Source: Bin18 sp965242795 (lineage in GTDB: Bacteria; Desulfobacterota; Binatia; Bin18). Taken from it: DNA of 64,000 bases. Positions 27,001 through 32,985 of this stretch are shown piece by piece. The notes beneath the pieces are model-generated. The model was given only the letters and a program-made list of their open reading frames with translations. It searched no databases and had not been told where the DNA came from. Position numbers and translations under genes: made by a program. The DNA lies in assembly GCA_965242795.1 (NCBI GenBank), contig OZ251505.1:806001-870000 (forward strand), read 5' to 3'. Position 1 is the stretch's first letter, and the number at the start of each line of letters is the position of its first letter.

Positions 27001-27061
27001 CGAGACGCGCGAGGGTGCCGTGGGACGTGACGGGCGTCGAGTCGTGCGGAAAGCGCGCCAT
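18035..27061 (-). CDS. Giant autotransporter adhesin with repeated Ig-like domains
   Basis: The 3008-residue protein begins with a signal peptide (hydrophobic LLAAALLLC, cleavage near residue 41 after PASA). Three GYYxAGExI-type beta modules and about fourteen putative Ig (He_PIG) repeats follow, each with LPAATGG, LPAGLTF, GTPT and YTLTATDADGD. Four EGGSATYTVVL-type repeats sit inside the array, and a Calx-beta-like domain (PVTLAWTTVPGTAAAGEDY) follows it. The last roughly 370 residues, from about GWTLWGRG, form an autotransporter beta-barrel ending in LRGRLLW. It is probably exported by the Sec and type V routes and displayed on the surface for adhesion. The ATG at 27061 lacks a clear ribosome binding site. 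An in-frame GTG at 27091, preceded by GAGGTGAG, is an alternative start that keeps the signal peptide. Confidence 0.88.
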   Translation of the reverse strand: MARFPHDSTPVTSHGTLARLVRGAGLLAAALLLCSPRPASADVTHGLHSVSVISNPAAGNAGYYVAGETITVRIRWNDASQFGRDRGDERMCYAQNGYLELDIGGTIRRATPSINPAAQTRHYGFIDFKYLVQASDADENGFNIQRGALHGRYFACQDGGPGYSPYREGETSLPVLPSSLDAHARERLGLYQVAIGGGSRKVNGRYRPVFLDDMGRSLRTGPDLVFYKDAPVDKTNGVNHVTLPEAQAGGFLDYLYEVSPALPAGVRLSQPLTTDPPVITGVPTVASSSTTYTLRTQNQVRGAELPFTLAVEESFHVTGVRITSRPRVGGVYAAGETIAVEVSFNRPARILRTGLLGRAIRLAALEVEVGSTVRRFTYTSGNGTRQLVFSYAVQVNDIDTDGISVQRLVELVAPGIAGVFSPSRTAPLRDLYYDLPGFTITNAAGHKAAGVPVTFGNVAPKQYTFYQDVPVDVSLPGAISAGVGTLTYTLALATQPNVSLTRIGGELTYTPPTSGDAHGGTIAGTPTVPLVNETYTLTARDSRNVSDAYDFYVQVSSRAVVTGLSVTSSPGSAGYYTAGDTITLRASFNRDVLSFANAALDVAVGGRTRTLTATHDGSSQQTYVDFAYTVAAEDRDTNGISIGADALSGTFRWTTDSSLPGALLTHAAVADQVGHVVRGTQTVPDFGSATVTAQTVTPVAPVNLQLPEATGGEAELTYTLTPTRADGQPDLPEGLSYAPPTNPTTGGAITGRPAAAKGWTTYTLTATDGDGDTDTLTFALRATDAQPTFGQTPADRVWAVGRAVADPLPAATGGDGSLRHTLTPALPAGLSFDRTSPAIRGTPTRVSAARTYTLTATDVDDDAVTRTFSAEVRQAGVRLSRTSLAFAEGGSATYTAVLTTPPAGSAHVTLESDNGDVTATPSPLTFTASTWATAQTVTVRAVRDADGEPDAATLRHTVNGYGAVTADAVTVTVSDADVPGVTVTPASLNVTEGRSATYTLALATQPAGAVTLTPSRTSGSTDVTVSAAVTFGPTDWATPRPVTVSAAVGTTGGRVATIGHTVGGYGSVTASDVSVTVIEDTVAGVGVSPTHLTVNEGGTNTYTVVLATQPSGGVTVTPSRISGSTDVTVSSALTFGRTNWSTAQAVTVRAGTDTDGEDEAATLSHTVSGYGSVTASDVSVTVDDAQTPGVTVGASGLTVSEGGSATYTVVLTVPPTGTATVRAASDNGEVTVQSGSQPAAQHLSLTFDASDYHTAQTVTVHAAEDDDADQDTATLRHAVTGYGTLTAAAPVSVTVTENETTSAPDFGAAAVDDQDYRTGKTVSVPLPAATGGNGGLRYRIEETLPGGLSFDATSRLLSGTPAAPQAVQTYTYTVHDADGDTTAHDADTLTFGIGIETNATPRFGAAVPAQRYKRGAAVGSPAGAYVELPAATGGNGTLAYTLEGAGGADLPAGLTFAAATRRIAGTPSVETAAAAYTYTATDSDGDTATRTVVIRVVANQTVSFGSATVAPQTYMQGSSIPALTLPEAQGGDGALGYTLPGLPAGLTYTPPGSTDHHGGTLAGAPQMVQAAATYTLTATDADGDTATLDFTIAVEGDPMPGFGHTTVPAQRYKKDKAASYVLPTASGGNAPLRYALTGPGSATTLTLPDGLTYTRSAAFPAGHVTGTPTAITAAATYTLTATDADGDTATVTFTLEVRENKLPAFPGDATTAYRYQQWERVDPPRELPAITGDSRDGPISYSLLVPVSGPGLPAGLTYRRPHAVAAHGGTIVGVPTAVTPQTTYTLSATDEDGDTVSLPITFSVDGVPLFRSPQRALHFSTGQQADERLVPADGGDPPLRYTLIGPGSATTLSLPDGLTYTPPAGPEAGGGRISGAPTATASAAVYTLTARDGRGADTATVVFTLEVGARPTVPDPSPGVNRRPSFEVGSLPGLRYLQNRAITPLQLPAATGGDGRLSYRVEPALPAGLTYTVPEAGADGGGIIRGTPTVAAERTPYRLIATDTDGDQAFLSFTLTVTANGRPTFAPPAAVPAQRWVQYAAIAPLRLPAASGGDGAVRYLLTGPTPIRTLSLPAGLRVHYARRMLTGTPTTGAPEGTYTWTARDADGDTAALTFTIEVLGDLTPTFGTAAVPAQRYVPHRPIAPVELPAATGGTPPLAYALTPALPAGLTFDVGTRVLSGTPTEEAAEAVYRLTATDADGYAARLPFALAVTRDGQPASGLPTFDAAAVVPAQRYALHRPIAPVELPAATGGTPPLRYALTPALPAGLTFDAATRVLSGTPTEGAAEAVYRLTATDADGNAATLTFPIEVVRVVLSVADAPPVMEGAAAIFPVTLSEPAVVPVTLAWTTVPGTAAAGEDYRPVTTDSLTLGPGEREGRLTVQTLDDSAFEPIETFTVRVTSVTNVELGDSAATGTIRDDETEAARRRALGSVLAGVGRTLATDAVDVIGGRFTRQQAGATLGGQELTRHDDAGQAAAWRRAAGMAYGVARALGVEVVSPLDGGWPGFGPADHGAWGMLTRSMREAGEPTWSAPTGVWDEGNGAFRPVGTETGSPAAESWDSAGYRPEGLGAADFDEPDLARVRVANGGTVGMAEHERRLRTPVRFRRVSMTEMLAQSRFEVPLGRRAASGTAAAGNEGWTSGWTLWGRGTASDFQGRPKNDFRMEGDVFTGYVGLDYRLWENVLLGVAAAHSRGDVEYAIDDAIEGEVDVELTSVLPYAHWRPRPGLGVWGLLGAGWGDAELADTAGKVKTDLEMLLAAVGARQDVATWRGVELAVKTDAFFTELEAEDAPSLPRTVGDAQRVRLMLEGGTAWALAGASELRPSLEVGGRWDGGKAERGFGAELGGGLAYTHTKLGLGIEARGRYLLAHEESAFEEWGASLTLRLDPGRAGRGLWLAFAPGWGAEASRVVQMWDGAAVVRADDGRDDAQGLAPQRFELDLGYGLATHEGAGLLTTYGGVSAAGQGTAGYRLGSRIEIGEWIDVAVEGERAARAGAAEHCVMLRGRLLW

Positions 27062-27123
27062 GAACGGGGAACGGACGGACGACTGCGGCACGGGCCTCAC
27101 CTCACCACCTGCTCGCGGGCGTT

Positions 27124-27153
27124 TATACAATACATGTCGGGGAATGACATCAA
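27124..27153 (-). promoter_or_regulatory. Possible promoter of the giant adhesin gene
   Basis: On the minus strand TTGATG (27148-27153) and TGTATA (27124-27129) are separated by 18 bases, about 60 bases upstream of the ATG. The match to sigma-70 consensus is partial, but this is the only AT-rich hexamer pair in the region. Confidence 0.35.
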
Positions 27154-27412
27154 GAAGACCCTGAAGATCGCCTCGACTTCGCCCCCGTGTCCGTCTGGTT
27201 GAAACCCCTTCGACAGGCTCAGGGGCCGAGATCGACGGGCTGGTTCCCGAGATGGCATTCCCGGAACGAATGGGATGAACCCTCCCGCGGCGACCGCGCG
27301 GATGGCGCGACACCGGACGGCCCGGCGTCCCTCTTCCGAAAGTTGCCGCTGTCGGTATAGTGGCCGCCGGCGAACGCAGAGCCGAGACGACCGACCTTGA
27401 GGAGGGGACGGC
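27154..27412. repeat. Intergenic region between adhesin and msrB
   Basis: It carries a CCCTTCGACAGGCTCAGGGG motif near 27207 and the GGCATTCCCGGAACGAATGGG sequence near 27253, but no gene. A weak TTCCGA-16-TATAGT pair at 27334-27361 could drive msrB. Confidence 0.5.
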
Positions 27413-27811
27413 ATGGCGACGACAGTCAGAAAAACGGAAGAGGAGTGGCGCGCCCAACTGACCGACGAGCAGTTCGCGGTATGTCGCCTGAAGGCGACCG
27501 AACGGCCGTTCTCGGGCGCGTACAACGCCTGCAAGGACGCGGGCATCTACCGGTGCGTCTGCTGCGGCATCGCACTGTTCAATTCCACCACGAAGTACGA
27601 ATCGGGCACCGGCTGGCCGAGCTTCTGGGAGCCGGTCGCGCCCGACCGCGTGCGCCTGGAGACGGACACCAGCCACGGCATGGTCCGCACCGAGGTGTTG
27701 TGCAACGCGTGCGACGCCCATCTCGGTCACGTGTTCGAGGACGGCCCGCCACCGACCGGCCGGCGCTACTGCATGAACTCCGTCTCGCTGCACTTCGAAA
27801 AAGCCGATTGA
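27413..27811 (+). CDS. msrB: Peptide-methionine (R)-S-oxide reductase
   Basis: The 132-residue enzyme matches MsrB over its full length. Structural zinc cysteines lie in CVCCG (C48, C51) and CNAC (C97, C100). The GTGWPSFW motif, HLGHVF and the catalytic Cys120 in RYCMNS are all present. It reduces the R-epimer of methionine sulfoxide in oxidised proteins, recycled by thioredoxin. There is no signal peptide, so it acts in the cytoplasm. The ATG at 27413 follows GGAGGGGACGGC. It is a single-gene unit, facing away from the adhesin gene. Confidence 0.95.
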   Translation: MATTVRKTEEEWRAQLTDEQFAVCRLKATERPFSGAYNACKDAGIYRCVCCGIALFNSTTKYESGTGWPSFWEPVAPDRVRLETDTSHGMVRTEVLCNACDAHLGHVFEDGPPPTGRRYCMNSVSLHFEKAD

Positions 27812-28284
27812 CCCCGACGTTCGCCGGCGCCGTCCGGCCGCGGGTCATTCCTCCATGCTCCGCTCGTTCAGGGACATGAGGACCGGCGCCTCCACATCCG
27901 CCGGGCGGCGAGACCGACTCTCTTTCGGGGATGACATCCTTGACGATCCTGAGACGCCTTTTTGTCACTCGTCAGGCGGAGGGGCGTAAAATTTTACGCC
28001 CCTACACATCGGCATTGCAGGGAAAGAACAGGCAAGGATTCTCGAGTACATCACTCCCTTTCTTTCCCCTCTGCCGAACGGAGAAGAACTTCCGATCCCC
28101 TTTCTCCTTGGGAGAGGGTCCCCGGCAGCGCCAGAGCCCAACGAATCCGCCATCCGCGAGGTGACTTCGGGGTTCGTTTCGACAAGCTCAACGAACTGAT
28201 GGTCCCCCAGCAGCACCGCATCCCCCCATGAATCCGACACGCGCCCCGGAATCCAACACAGCCTGCCCGCAAAGGAGAACCGCC
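27812..28284. repeat. Repeat-rich spacer before the first amidohydrolase
   Basis: No gene is evident. It holds a perfect 24-base palindrome at 27980-28003 (arms AGGGGCG and CGCCCCT, AT-rich centre), a GGGAGAGGG element near 28110, and an uninterrupted copy of the 25-base palindrome at 28172-28196. The amidohydrolase ribosome binding site AAAGGAG is at the right end. Confidence 0.7.
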
Positions 28285-29727
28285 ATGTCCGCCCACCACA
28301 CCGCCGAAGCAATCCGTTCCCGCCTCGCCCATCCGGTCATCGACTCCGACGGCCACTGGATAGAATTCGAGCCCCTGGCCCTGGACTATCTGCGCGAGGT
28401 CGCCGGCCCCGCGGTGGTGGAGCGTTACGCCGCGGTCGCCAACCAGTTCGGCAACACCCGCTGGGCCGCGGCCTCTCCCGACGAGCGCCGCGACCGGCGC
28501 ATGTTGCAGCCCGCCTGGTGGGGCGTGCCCACCCGCAACACGCGCGACCGGGCAACCGCCATGCTGCCGAAACTCCTGTACGAACGCCTGGACGAACTGG
28601 GCATCGATTTCGGGGTGATCTATCCGACCGGCGGGGCGCTGTTCGCGCCGTTTCTGCGCGACGACGAAATCCGCCGTGCCGCGTGTCGGGCGTTCAATAC
28701 CTACACAGCGGACCAGTTCGCGGGGCTGGAAGACCGGCTCGCCCCGGCCGCGGTGGTGCCGATGTTCACGCCGGACGAAGCCGTGGACGAACTGGCATTC
28801 ATCAAGGGTCGCGGATTCAAGGTCGCCATGCTGTCGAGTCTGATCCGCCGCCCGGTGCCCGCTGTCACGCGCGAGACGCCCGCGGCCGGCCGCTACGCCA
28901 CCTGGCACGACACGCTGGGGATCGACAGCGCCCACGACTACGACCCGGTCTGGGCCAAGTGCCTCGAAGTGGGCATTCCGCCGAGCTTCCATTCCGCGTC
29001 GTCGGGTATCGGCATGCGCCGCTCGGTGTCGAACTTCGTCTATAACCATATCGGACATTTCGCCCAGGCGGGCGAGGCCGTCTGCAAATCCATCTTTCTG
29101 CACGGCGTGACGCGCCGCTTTCCGCGGTTGCGCTTCGCGTTTCTGGAAGGCGGCGTGGGTTGGGCGTGCGGCTTGTACAGCGACCTGATCGGCCATTGGA
29201 AGATCCGCAATCCCCGTGCGCTGGAGGACGTGAACCCGGCCAACCTGAACCACGAGTTACTCGTCTCGCTGTTCCAGCGATACGGCGCGCCCGGGTCCGC
29301 GGCCAAGGCGCACTTGGGGCTGTTGACGCACGAGCCCGAGCATCTGGACGATTTCGCGCCGTGCGGCATCGAGCGCGCCGAGGACATCCGCGACCTGTTC
29401 GTCCCGCGTTTCTACTTCGGCTGCGAGGCCGACGACCCGCTGAACGCCTGGGCCTTCAACCGCGCCGTCAACCCGTACGGCGCGCAGTTGAACGCGCTGT
29501 TCGGCTCGGACATCGGCCACTTCGACGTCCCGGACATGGCCGGCGTGCTGCCTGAAGCCTACGAAGCCGTCGAAGACGGCGTGTTGAGCGAGGCGAACTT
29601 CCGCGACTTCGTCTTCGCCAACCCGGCCCGCTTCTGGACCGCGCTGAACCCCGACTTCTTCGCGGGCACCGCGGTCGAGTCGCAAGTCCGCGCCGTCACC
29701 GCGGAATCAGAAACCGCCGCTCCGTAG
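28285..29727 (+). CDS. Amidohydrolase family protein (COG2159-like)
   Basis: The 480-residue product is a TIM-barrel metal-dependent hydrolase of the amidohydrolase-2 (ACMSD-like) group. It begins VIDSDGHWIEFE, where the usual HxH metal motif is replaced by DxDGH. It continues with LDELGIDFGVIYPT, a mid-barrel PPSFHSAS and RLRFAFLEGGVGW, and has LFGSDIGHFD near the C-terminus, where the final metal aspartate is expected. Family members hydrolyse or decarboxylate small carboxylic acids, often in aromatic degradation. The ATG at 28285 follows AAAGGAG by seven bases and is preferred over one 57 bases upstream. A paralogous gene lies at 31821-32921. The substrate is unknown. Confidence 0.85.
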   Translation: MSAHHTAEAIRSRLAHPVIDSDGHWIEFEPLALDYLREVAGPAVVERYAAVANQFGNTRWAAASPDERRDRRMLQPAWWGVPTRNTRDRATAMLPKLLYERLDELGIDFGVIYPTGGALFAPFLRDDEIRRAACRAFNTYTADQFAGLEDRLAPAAVVPMFTPDEAVDELAFIKGRGFKVAMLSSLIRRPVPAVTRETPAAGRYATWHDTLGIDSAHDYDPVWAKCLEVGIPPSFHSASSGIGMRRSVSNFVYNHIGHFAQAGEAVCKSIFLHGVTRRFPRLRFAFLEGGVGWACGLYSDLIGHWKIRNPRALEDVNPANLNHELLVSLFQRYGAPGSAAKAHLGLLTHEPEHLDDFAPCGIERAEDIRDLFVPRFYFGCEADDPLNAWAFNRAVNPYGAQLNALFGSDIGHFDVPDMAGVLPEAYEAVEDGVLSEANFRDFVFANPARFWTALNPDFFAGTAVESQVRAVTAESETAAP

Positions 29728-29749
29728 GGGCGACTGGCCGGTCGCCCCT
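29726..29749. repeat. GGGGCGA palindrome overlapping the amidohydrolase stop
   Basis: This near-perfect 24-base palindrome (arms AGGGGCGAC and GTCGCCCCT) lies right at the stop codon and could act as a transcription end hairpin. It belongs to the same family as elements at 27980, 35205, 46528, 58373, 58441 and 58539. Confidence 0.7.
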
Positions 29750-29865
29750 CCCCCACACGCAAATGAAATCAGCAAAACTCGACCTTTCCGTATATTGTCT
29801 CCCTCCCTGATTCGTCCTACTTTCCATCCCGTCAGAAAGTCGGATGAGATGGAGAAGGCAGACGA

Positions 29866-30090
29866 ATGGAACTCGCCAAAATCACGACGCGAGGCCAGAC
29901 GACGATCCCCAAGAGGATCCGCGAAGCAGCCGGCCTGCACGAAGGCGACGTCCTCGCCTTCACGATCGAACGCGACCACTTGGGAGTGCGCAAGGTGTCG
30001 TCCGGATGGAACGACTATCTGCGCGGCCTCTCCGAAGGGCTCGGCGAGTGGGAATCCCCTGCGGACGAGGAAGCATGGCGTGACCTTTAG
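29866..30090 (+). CDS. AbrB/MazE-type DNA-binding protein (antitoxin-like)
   Basis: The 74-residue protein has the SpoVT/AbrB swapped-hairpin sequence ITTRGQTTIPKRIREAAGLHEGD at 5-27, then a short tail ending ADEEAWRDL, the kind of acidic tail by which such antitoxins bind toxins. It would bind DNA as a dimer and repress its own gene. No toxin gene (PIN, MazF or RelE type) follows; the next gene is another antitoxin-like regulator after 219 bases of repeat DNA. It is either an orphan antitoxin whose toxin was lost or a stand-alone regulator. Confidence 0.82.
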   Translation: MELAKITTRGQTTIPKRIREAAGLHEGDVLAFTIERDHLGVRKVSSGWNDYLRGLSEGLGEWESPADEEAWRDL

Positions 30091-30309
30091 GCAATTCCAT
30101 ACAAGACGATCCTCGAGCTTTCCCCGGCTTACAGACCATATCTCCACTTAACCAAAAACCCTTCGACAAGCTCAGGGACCGTCCTATCCCCAAGTTCGTT
30201 GAGCCTGTCGAAACGAACCCCGCTGTCACCTCGGCCTTTCGAGAATGAATCCATAAAGGCACCGTGGCAGCATCGCACCACACCGTCCCAACCGGATGGG
30301 GGAACATAC
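30091..30309. repeat. Spacer with paired interspersed repeats
   Basis: It holds TCCATACAAGACGATCC near 30104, CCCTTCGACAAGCTCAGGG near 30160, and an uninterrupted 25-base palindrome at 30194-30218 in inverted orientation relative to that at 28172. A toxin gene would be expected here if the flanking antitoxins were intact modules, but none is seen. Confidence 0.65.
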
Positions 30310-30681
30310 ATGCAGACAAGGGCAGTGTCTCTTTTCAAGCGCGAGGATATTGACCGGCGGAAAGTGGACTTCTCGGACGTAGCGTCCGGGCGGCGGCTGC
30401 CGCCAGTCCATCCCGGCGCATTCCTCCGGGACGAATTTCTGACGCCGCTGGATATCAGCGTGTACCGGCTCGCCAAGGCGCTCAAAATCTCGCGCCCGCG
30501 GCTGAACGACGTCGTGCTCGGGCGCCGCGGCATCACGACCGATACCGCGCTCCGGCTGGGGCGCTACTTCGGGACGACCCCGGAATTCTGGCTCACTCTC
30601 CAGACCCGCTACGACCTCGAAGTCGCCGAACGTGCGGGCGGTGGCAGGATCGAGCGAGAGATTCAGCCATACGCCACCTGA
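30310..30681 (+). CDS. HigA/VapI-family antitoxin-like HTH protein
   Basis: The 123-residue protein has the HigA hallmark PPVHPGAFLRDEFLTPL (about 31-47), then an XRE helix-turn-helix (SVYRLAKALKISRPRLNDVVLGRRGITTDTALRLGRYFGT) and the C-terminal PEFWLTLQTRYDLEVA shared by VapI/HigA proteins. Such proteins normally neutralise a HigB (RelE-fold) mRNA interferase whose gene usually precedes them. No higB is visible on either side, so this looks like an orphan. The ATG at 30310 opens a 30-residue N-terminal extension that is longer than usual; a later start is possible. Confidence 0.85.
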   Translation: MQTRAVSLFKREDIDRRKVDFSDVASGRRLPPVHPGAFLRDEFLTPLDISVYRLAKALKISRPRLNDVVLGRRGITTDTALRLGRYFGTTPEFWLTLQTRYDLEVAERAGGGRIEREIQPYAT

Positions 30682-30762
30682 CCCGCTGTCACGCCGCGCC
30701 GTCCCAAACGTGTTCGTCGTTTCCCTCGGTTGAGCGGATTTTCTTCGCACCTCCATCGACAC

Positions 30763-30789
30763 TTGCTGATTATCAGAAAAAAATGATAG
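30763..30789 (+). promoter_or_regulatory. Possible promoter/operator of the Xre gene
   Basis: TTGCTG at 30763-30768 and TGATAG at 30784-30789 form a loose sigma-70 pair. The perfect dyad CTGATTATCAG (30766-30776) overlaps the -35 and could be a binding site for an HTH repressor, possibly the protein encoded just downstream. Confidence 0.3.
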
Positions 30790-30849
30790 ACGCCTATGAG
30801 ACGTCCCTACGCCGGCGGAACGACATTCAGGCAGAGAGGGCAACCACTC

Positions 30850-31329
30850 GTGAGTTCGACTACCAAGCTGTGGCGGAAACTGCGGGACAAGGAATACCGC
30901 GATGGCTACACGGAATCGCAGCTCGCCATTGAGGTGCCATTCCAGATCCGGGCACTGCGAAAGGCCCGGGGTTGGACTCAAGCCCAACTCGCCGAGCGTT
31001 GCGGCATCCCGCAATCCCGCATCTCTCACATCGAGCAGCCGGGCCGGGACCCGCTCTCGTTGCGGACGCTGTACCGCCTTGCCGCGGCCTTCGACGTGGG
31101 GCTGTCGGTGCAATTCGTGTCGTTCAGCGAATTGGTGCGCCGCGAAGCGGTTTTCGATCCCGAGACCTTCAAGGCTTCCAGCTTCGAGCAGGACCGGCGG
31201 CCCTCCGATGTCACCTCTCACGAAGGGAGCATTGCCGATCGAGAACGAATCCATCGGGGCAACGGAGCAAGACTACAGGATACCGACACAACCGGAGGGG
31301 GAAACAGAGTGGAATTACGGACAAGATAA
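30850..31329 (+). CDS. XRE-family transcriptional regulator
   Basis: The protein of about 159 residues starts SSTTKLWRKLRDKEYRDGYTESQLAIEVPFQIRALRKARGWTQ in part typical of XRE proteins that open with KLWxKLxxKEYRDAY. Its helix-turn-helix spans WTQAQLAERCGIPQSRISHIEQ, followed by RTLYRLAAAFDVGLSVQFVSFSE. The GTG at 30850 is chosen because it matches the family N-terminus; an in-frame ATG at 30796 adds 18 unlike residues. The last 30 residues run into degraded repeat-like sequence, so the C-terminus may be altered. A broken partial copy of this gene lies about 450 bases downstream. It probably represses its own promoter. Confidence 0.8.
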   Translation: MSSTTKLWRKLRDKEYRDGYTESQLAIEVPFQIRALRKARGWTQAQLAERCGIPQSRISHIEQPGRDPLSLRTLYRLAAAFDVGLSVQFVSFSELVRREAVFDPETFKASSFEQDRRPSDVTSHEGSIADRERIHRGNGARLQDTDTTGGGNRVELRTR

Positions 31330-31587
31330 TCCAGAACCTTTCCCTAGCTTCCATACATCTCCCCTGACCAAAAACTCTCCGACCTTTCCACCTTTCGACA
31401 GGGATTCGACCCTTCGACAGGCTCGGGGACCGCAGGTTCACCAACCGGACTCAAGGCACCGCAAGCTCAGCGACCTCCCCATCCCCCAGTTCGTTGAGCC
31501 TGCGATGTGTTGAGCTCGGTCCCTGAGCCTGTCGAAGGGTTTCGAAACATCGAAACGAACCCCGCTGTCACCACGGCCTTCGCACCA
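31330..31587. repeat. Repeat-rich spacer between Xre gene and its decayed copy
   Basis: The spacer contains CCCTTCGACAGGCTCGGGG near 31410 and a filled version of the 25-base palindrome at 31490-31560, where an insert of about 47 bases carrying CCCTGAGCCTGTCGAAGGG splits the two arms. Confidence 0.7.
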
Positions 31588-31745
31588 CCCCGCTCTCGTT
31601 GCGGACGCGCTCCCGTCTTTCCCCTGCTTTCGACACGGACTTGCTGGTGCGGTCCCTGTCGTTCAGCGGACGGGTGCACTGCGAAGCTGTTTTCGATCCC
31701 GAAACCTTCCGCATTCCCAGCTTCGAGCAGGATCGGCCCCCTCCC
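31588..31745 (+). pseudogene. Decayed partial copy of the upstream XRE regulator gene
   Basis: The stretch from CGCTCTCGTTGCGGACG to GAGCAGGATCGG matches the 3' part of the Xre gene (from CCGCTCTCGTTGCGGACG near 31052 to GAGCAGGACCGG near 31199). Translated in one frame it gives EAVFDPETFRIPSFEQDR against EAVFDPETFKASSFEQDR in the intact gene. The helix-turn-helix half is absent, and the region before it is repeat DNA, so it is a remnant of a tandem duplication. Confidence 0.8.
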
Positions 31746-31820
31746 CAGCCGTGCTGTCAACATGGCGGCGAAGCAGGCGCCTTCGAGAGAAGATTTCCGT
31801 GATCGTCTCTCGTAATAGCA

Positions 31821-32921
31821 CTACAGCCCGAACAAACGTGCCGCGTTGGCGCCCAGAATGTTCCGCTTGAGGTCGTCGCTCAGATCGTCGCGCTCGGAGA
31901 GGGTCTTCACCGAATCGGGGCACATGCAGTCCCAGTGCGAGTAGTCCGACGCATAGAGCAGCCGCTCCTCGCCGATGAGTTGCGCCACGAACGGGATGGT
32001 GCGTTCGTCCGGCTCGACCGCAAAATAACAATTGTCGCTCTTGATCCAGTCCTCCGGGCTGCGCGTCTGCCACGGCATCTGTTGCGGGAGCAGTTCGTAA
32101 TGCTCGTGGAGCCGGTCCATGAGCCACGGCACCCAGCCGGCGCCCGCCTCCATGAACGCTACGCGCAGCCGCGGAAACCGCTCCAGAATGCCGCCGCAGG
32201 TGAACGAGGCCGCGGCCAGCATGGTGTCCAGCGCATAGAAGGCGTGTTTGAAGACGTAGCGGTCGAAGCGATCGACACCGGCCGAGTTGGTCGAGATGAT
32301 GTGGGCGCAGACGGGGACGCCGAGCCCTTGCGCTTCCTCCCAGATCGGGTCGAACTCCGGCTCGTGCAGCAGTTTGCCGCCGAAGTTGGTCAGGACCTGC
32401 GCGCCGACCATGCCCAGCCGTTCGATGCAGCGCCGCAGTTCGAGCCGGGCGGCCTCCGGGTCCTGCATCGGCAGCATGGCGATCCCCTTCAGGCGGCCGG
32501 GATAGGGGCGGCAGTATTCGGCCAGCCAGTCGTTGTACGCCGCGGCGACCGCGGCGCCGAGACCCGCGTCCTCGATCGACGCCGCGGCACCCAGGCCGAC
32601 GAAGGTGCCGAACAGAACCGCGACGTCGATGCCTTCCAGGTCCATGTCGGGAATCCGCTGGTGCGGATCCTGCATACCCGCGCGGTCCCAGCCCCATTGG
32701 TGGGCGGGCTTGCGGGGTTCGGGCCACAGGCCGAGCTTGCCGTAGAAATCGCGCCGGCTCGGCCACAGCTTGCCCTCGACGATCATGTGACGCCGCCCAT
32801 CCGGGTAGCTGACCCAGCACGGGGCGTCTTTCCGGTAGCGTTGCGGAAGCCGTGCCGCCCAGTCGACCGCTTTTTCGTCCACGTGTCCGTCGGCGTCGAT
32901 GACCGTGTAGGCCGGTCGCAT
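31821..32921 (-). CDS. Amidohydrolase family protein (COG2159-like)
   Basis: The 366-residue protein is a second amidohydrolase-2 (ACMSD-like) member. Its N-terminus VIDADGHVDE has the DxDGH variant of the metal motif, and further family segments are LEGIDVAVLFGT, VPVCAHIIS, FPRLRVAFMEAGAGWVPW and LLYASDYSHWD (final metal Asp), ending NILGANAARLFGL as usual. It probably hydrolyses or decarboxylates a small organic acid. The start at 32921 follows AAGGAGGG. The ADP-forming acyl-CoA synthetase gene ends 64 bases upstream in the same orientation, suggesting a two-gene catabolic unit in which the released acid is activated to its CoA ester. This pairing is inference. Confidence 0.88.
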   Translation of the reverse strand: MRPAYTVIDADGHVDEKAVDWAARLPQRYRKDAPCWVSYPDGRRHMIVEGKLWPSRRDFYGKLGLWPEPRKPAHQWGWDRAGMQDPHQRIPDMDLEGIDVAVLFGTFVGLGAAASIEDAGLGAAVAAAYNDWLAEYCRPYPGRLKGIAMLPMQDPEAARLELRRCIERLGMVGAQVLTNFGGKLLHEPEFDPIWEEAQGLGVPVCAHIISTNSAGVDRFDRYVFKHAFYALDTMLAAASFTCGGILERFPRLRVAFMEAGAGWVPWLMDRLHEHYELLPQQMPWQTRSPEDWIKSDNCYFAVEPDERTIPFVAQLIGEERLLYASDYSHWDCMCPDSVKTLSERDDLSDDLKRNILGANAARLFGL

Positions 32922-32985
32922 GATCTCCCTCCTTGGGTGGGTGAGCTAATCCGTCGCTCCGTCGTCGTGCGTGCGGAAAGTCCGC

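Noticed and set aside
28051..29253. A 400-codon minus-strand frame overlapping the amidohydrolase
   Set aside because: It is a GC-rich shadow; the plus-strand frame has family motifs and a good ribosome binding site.
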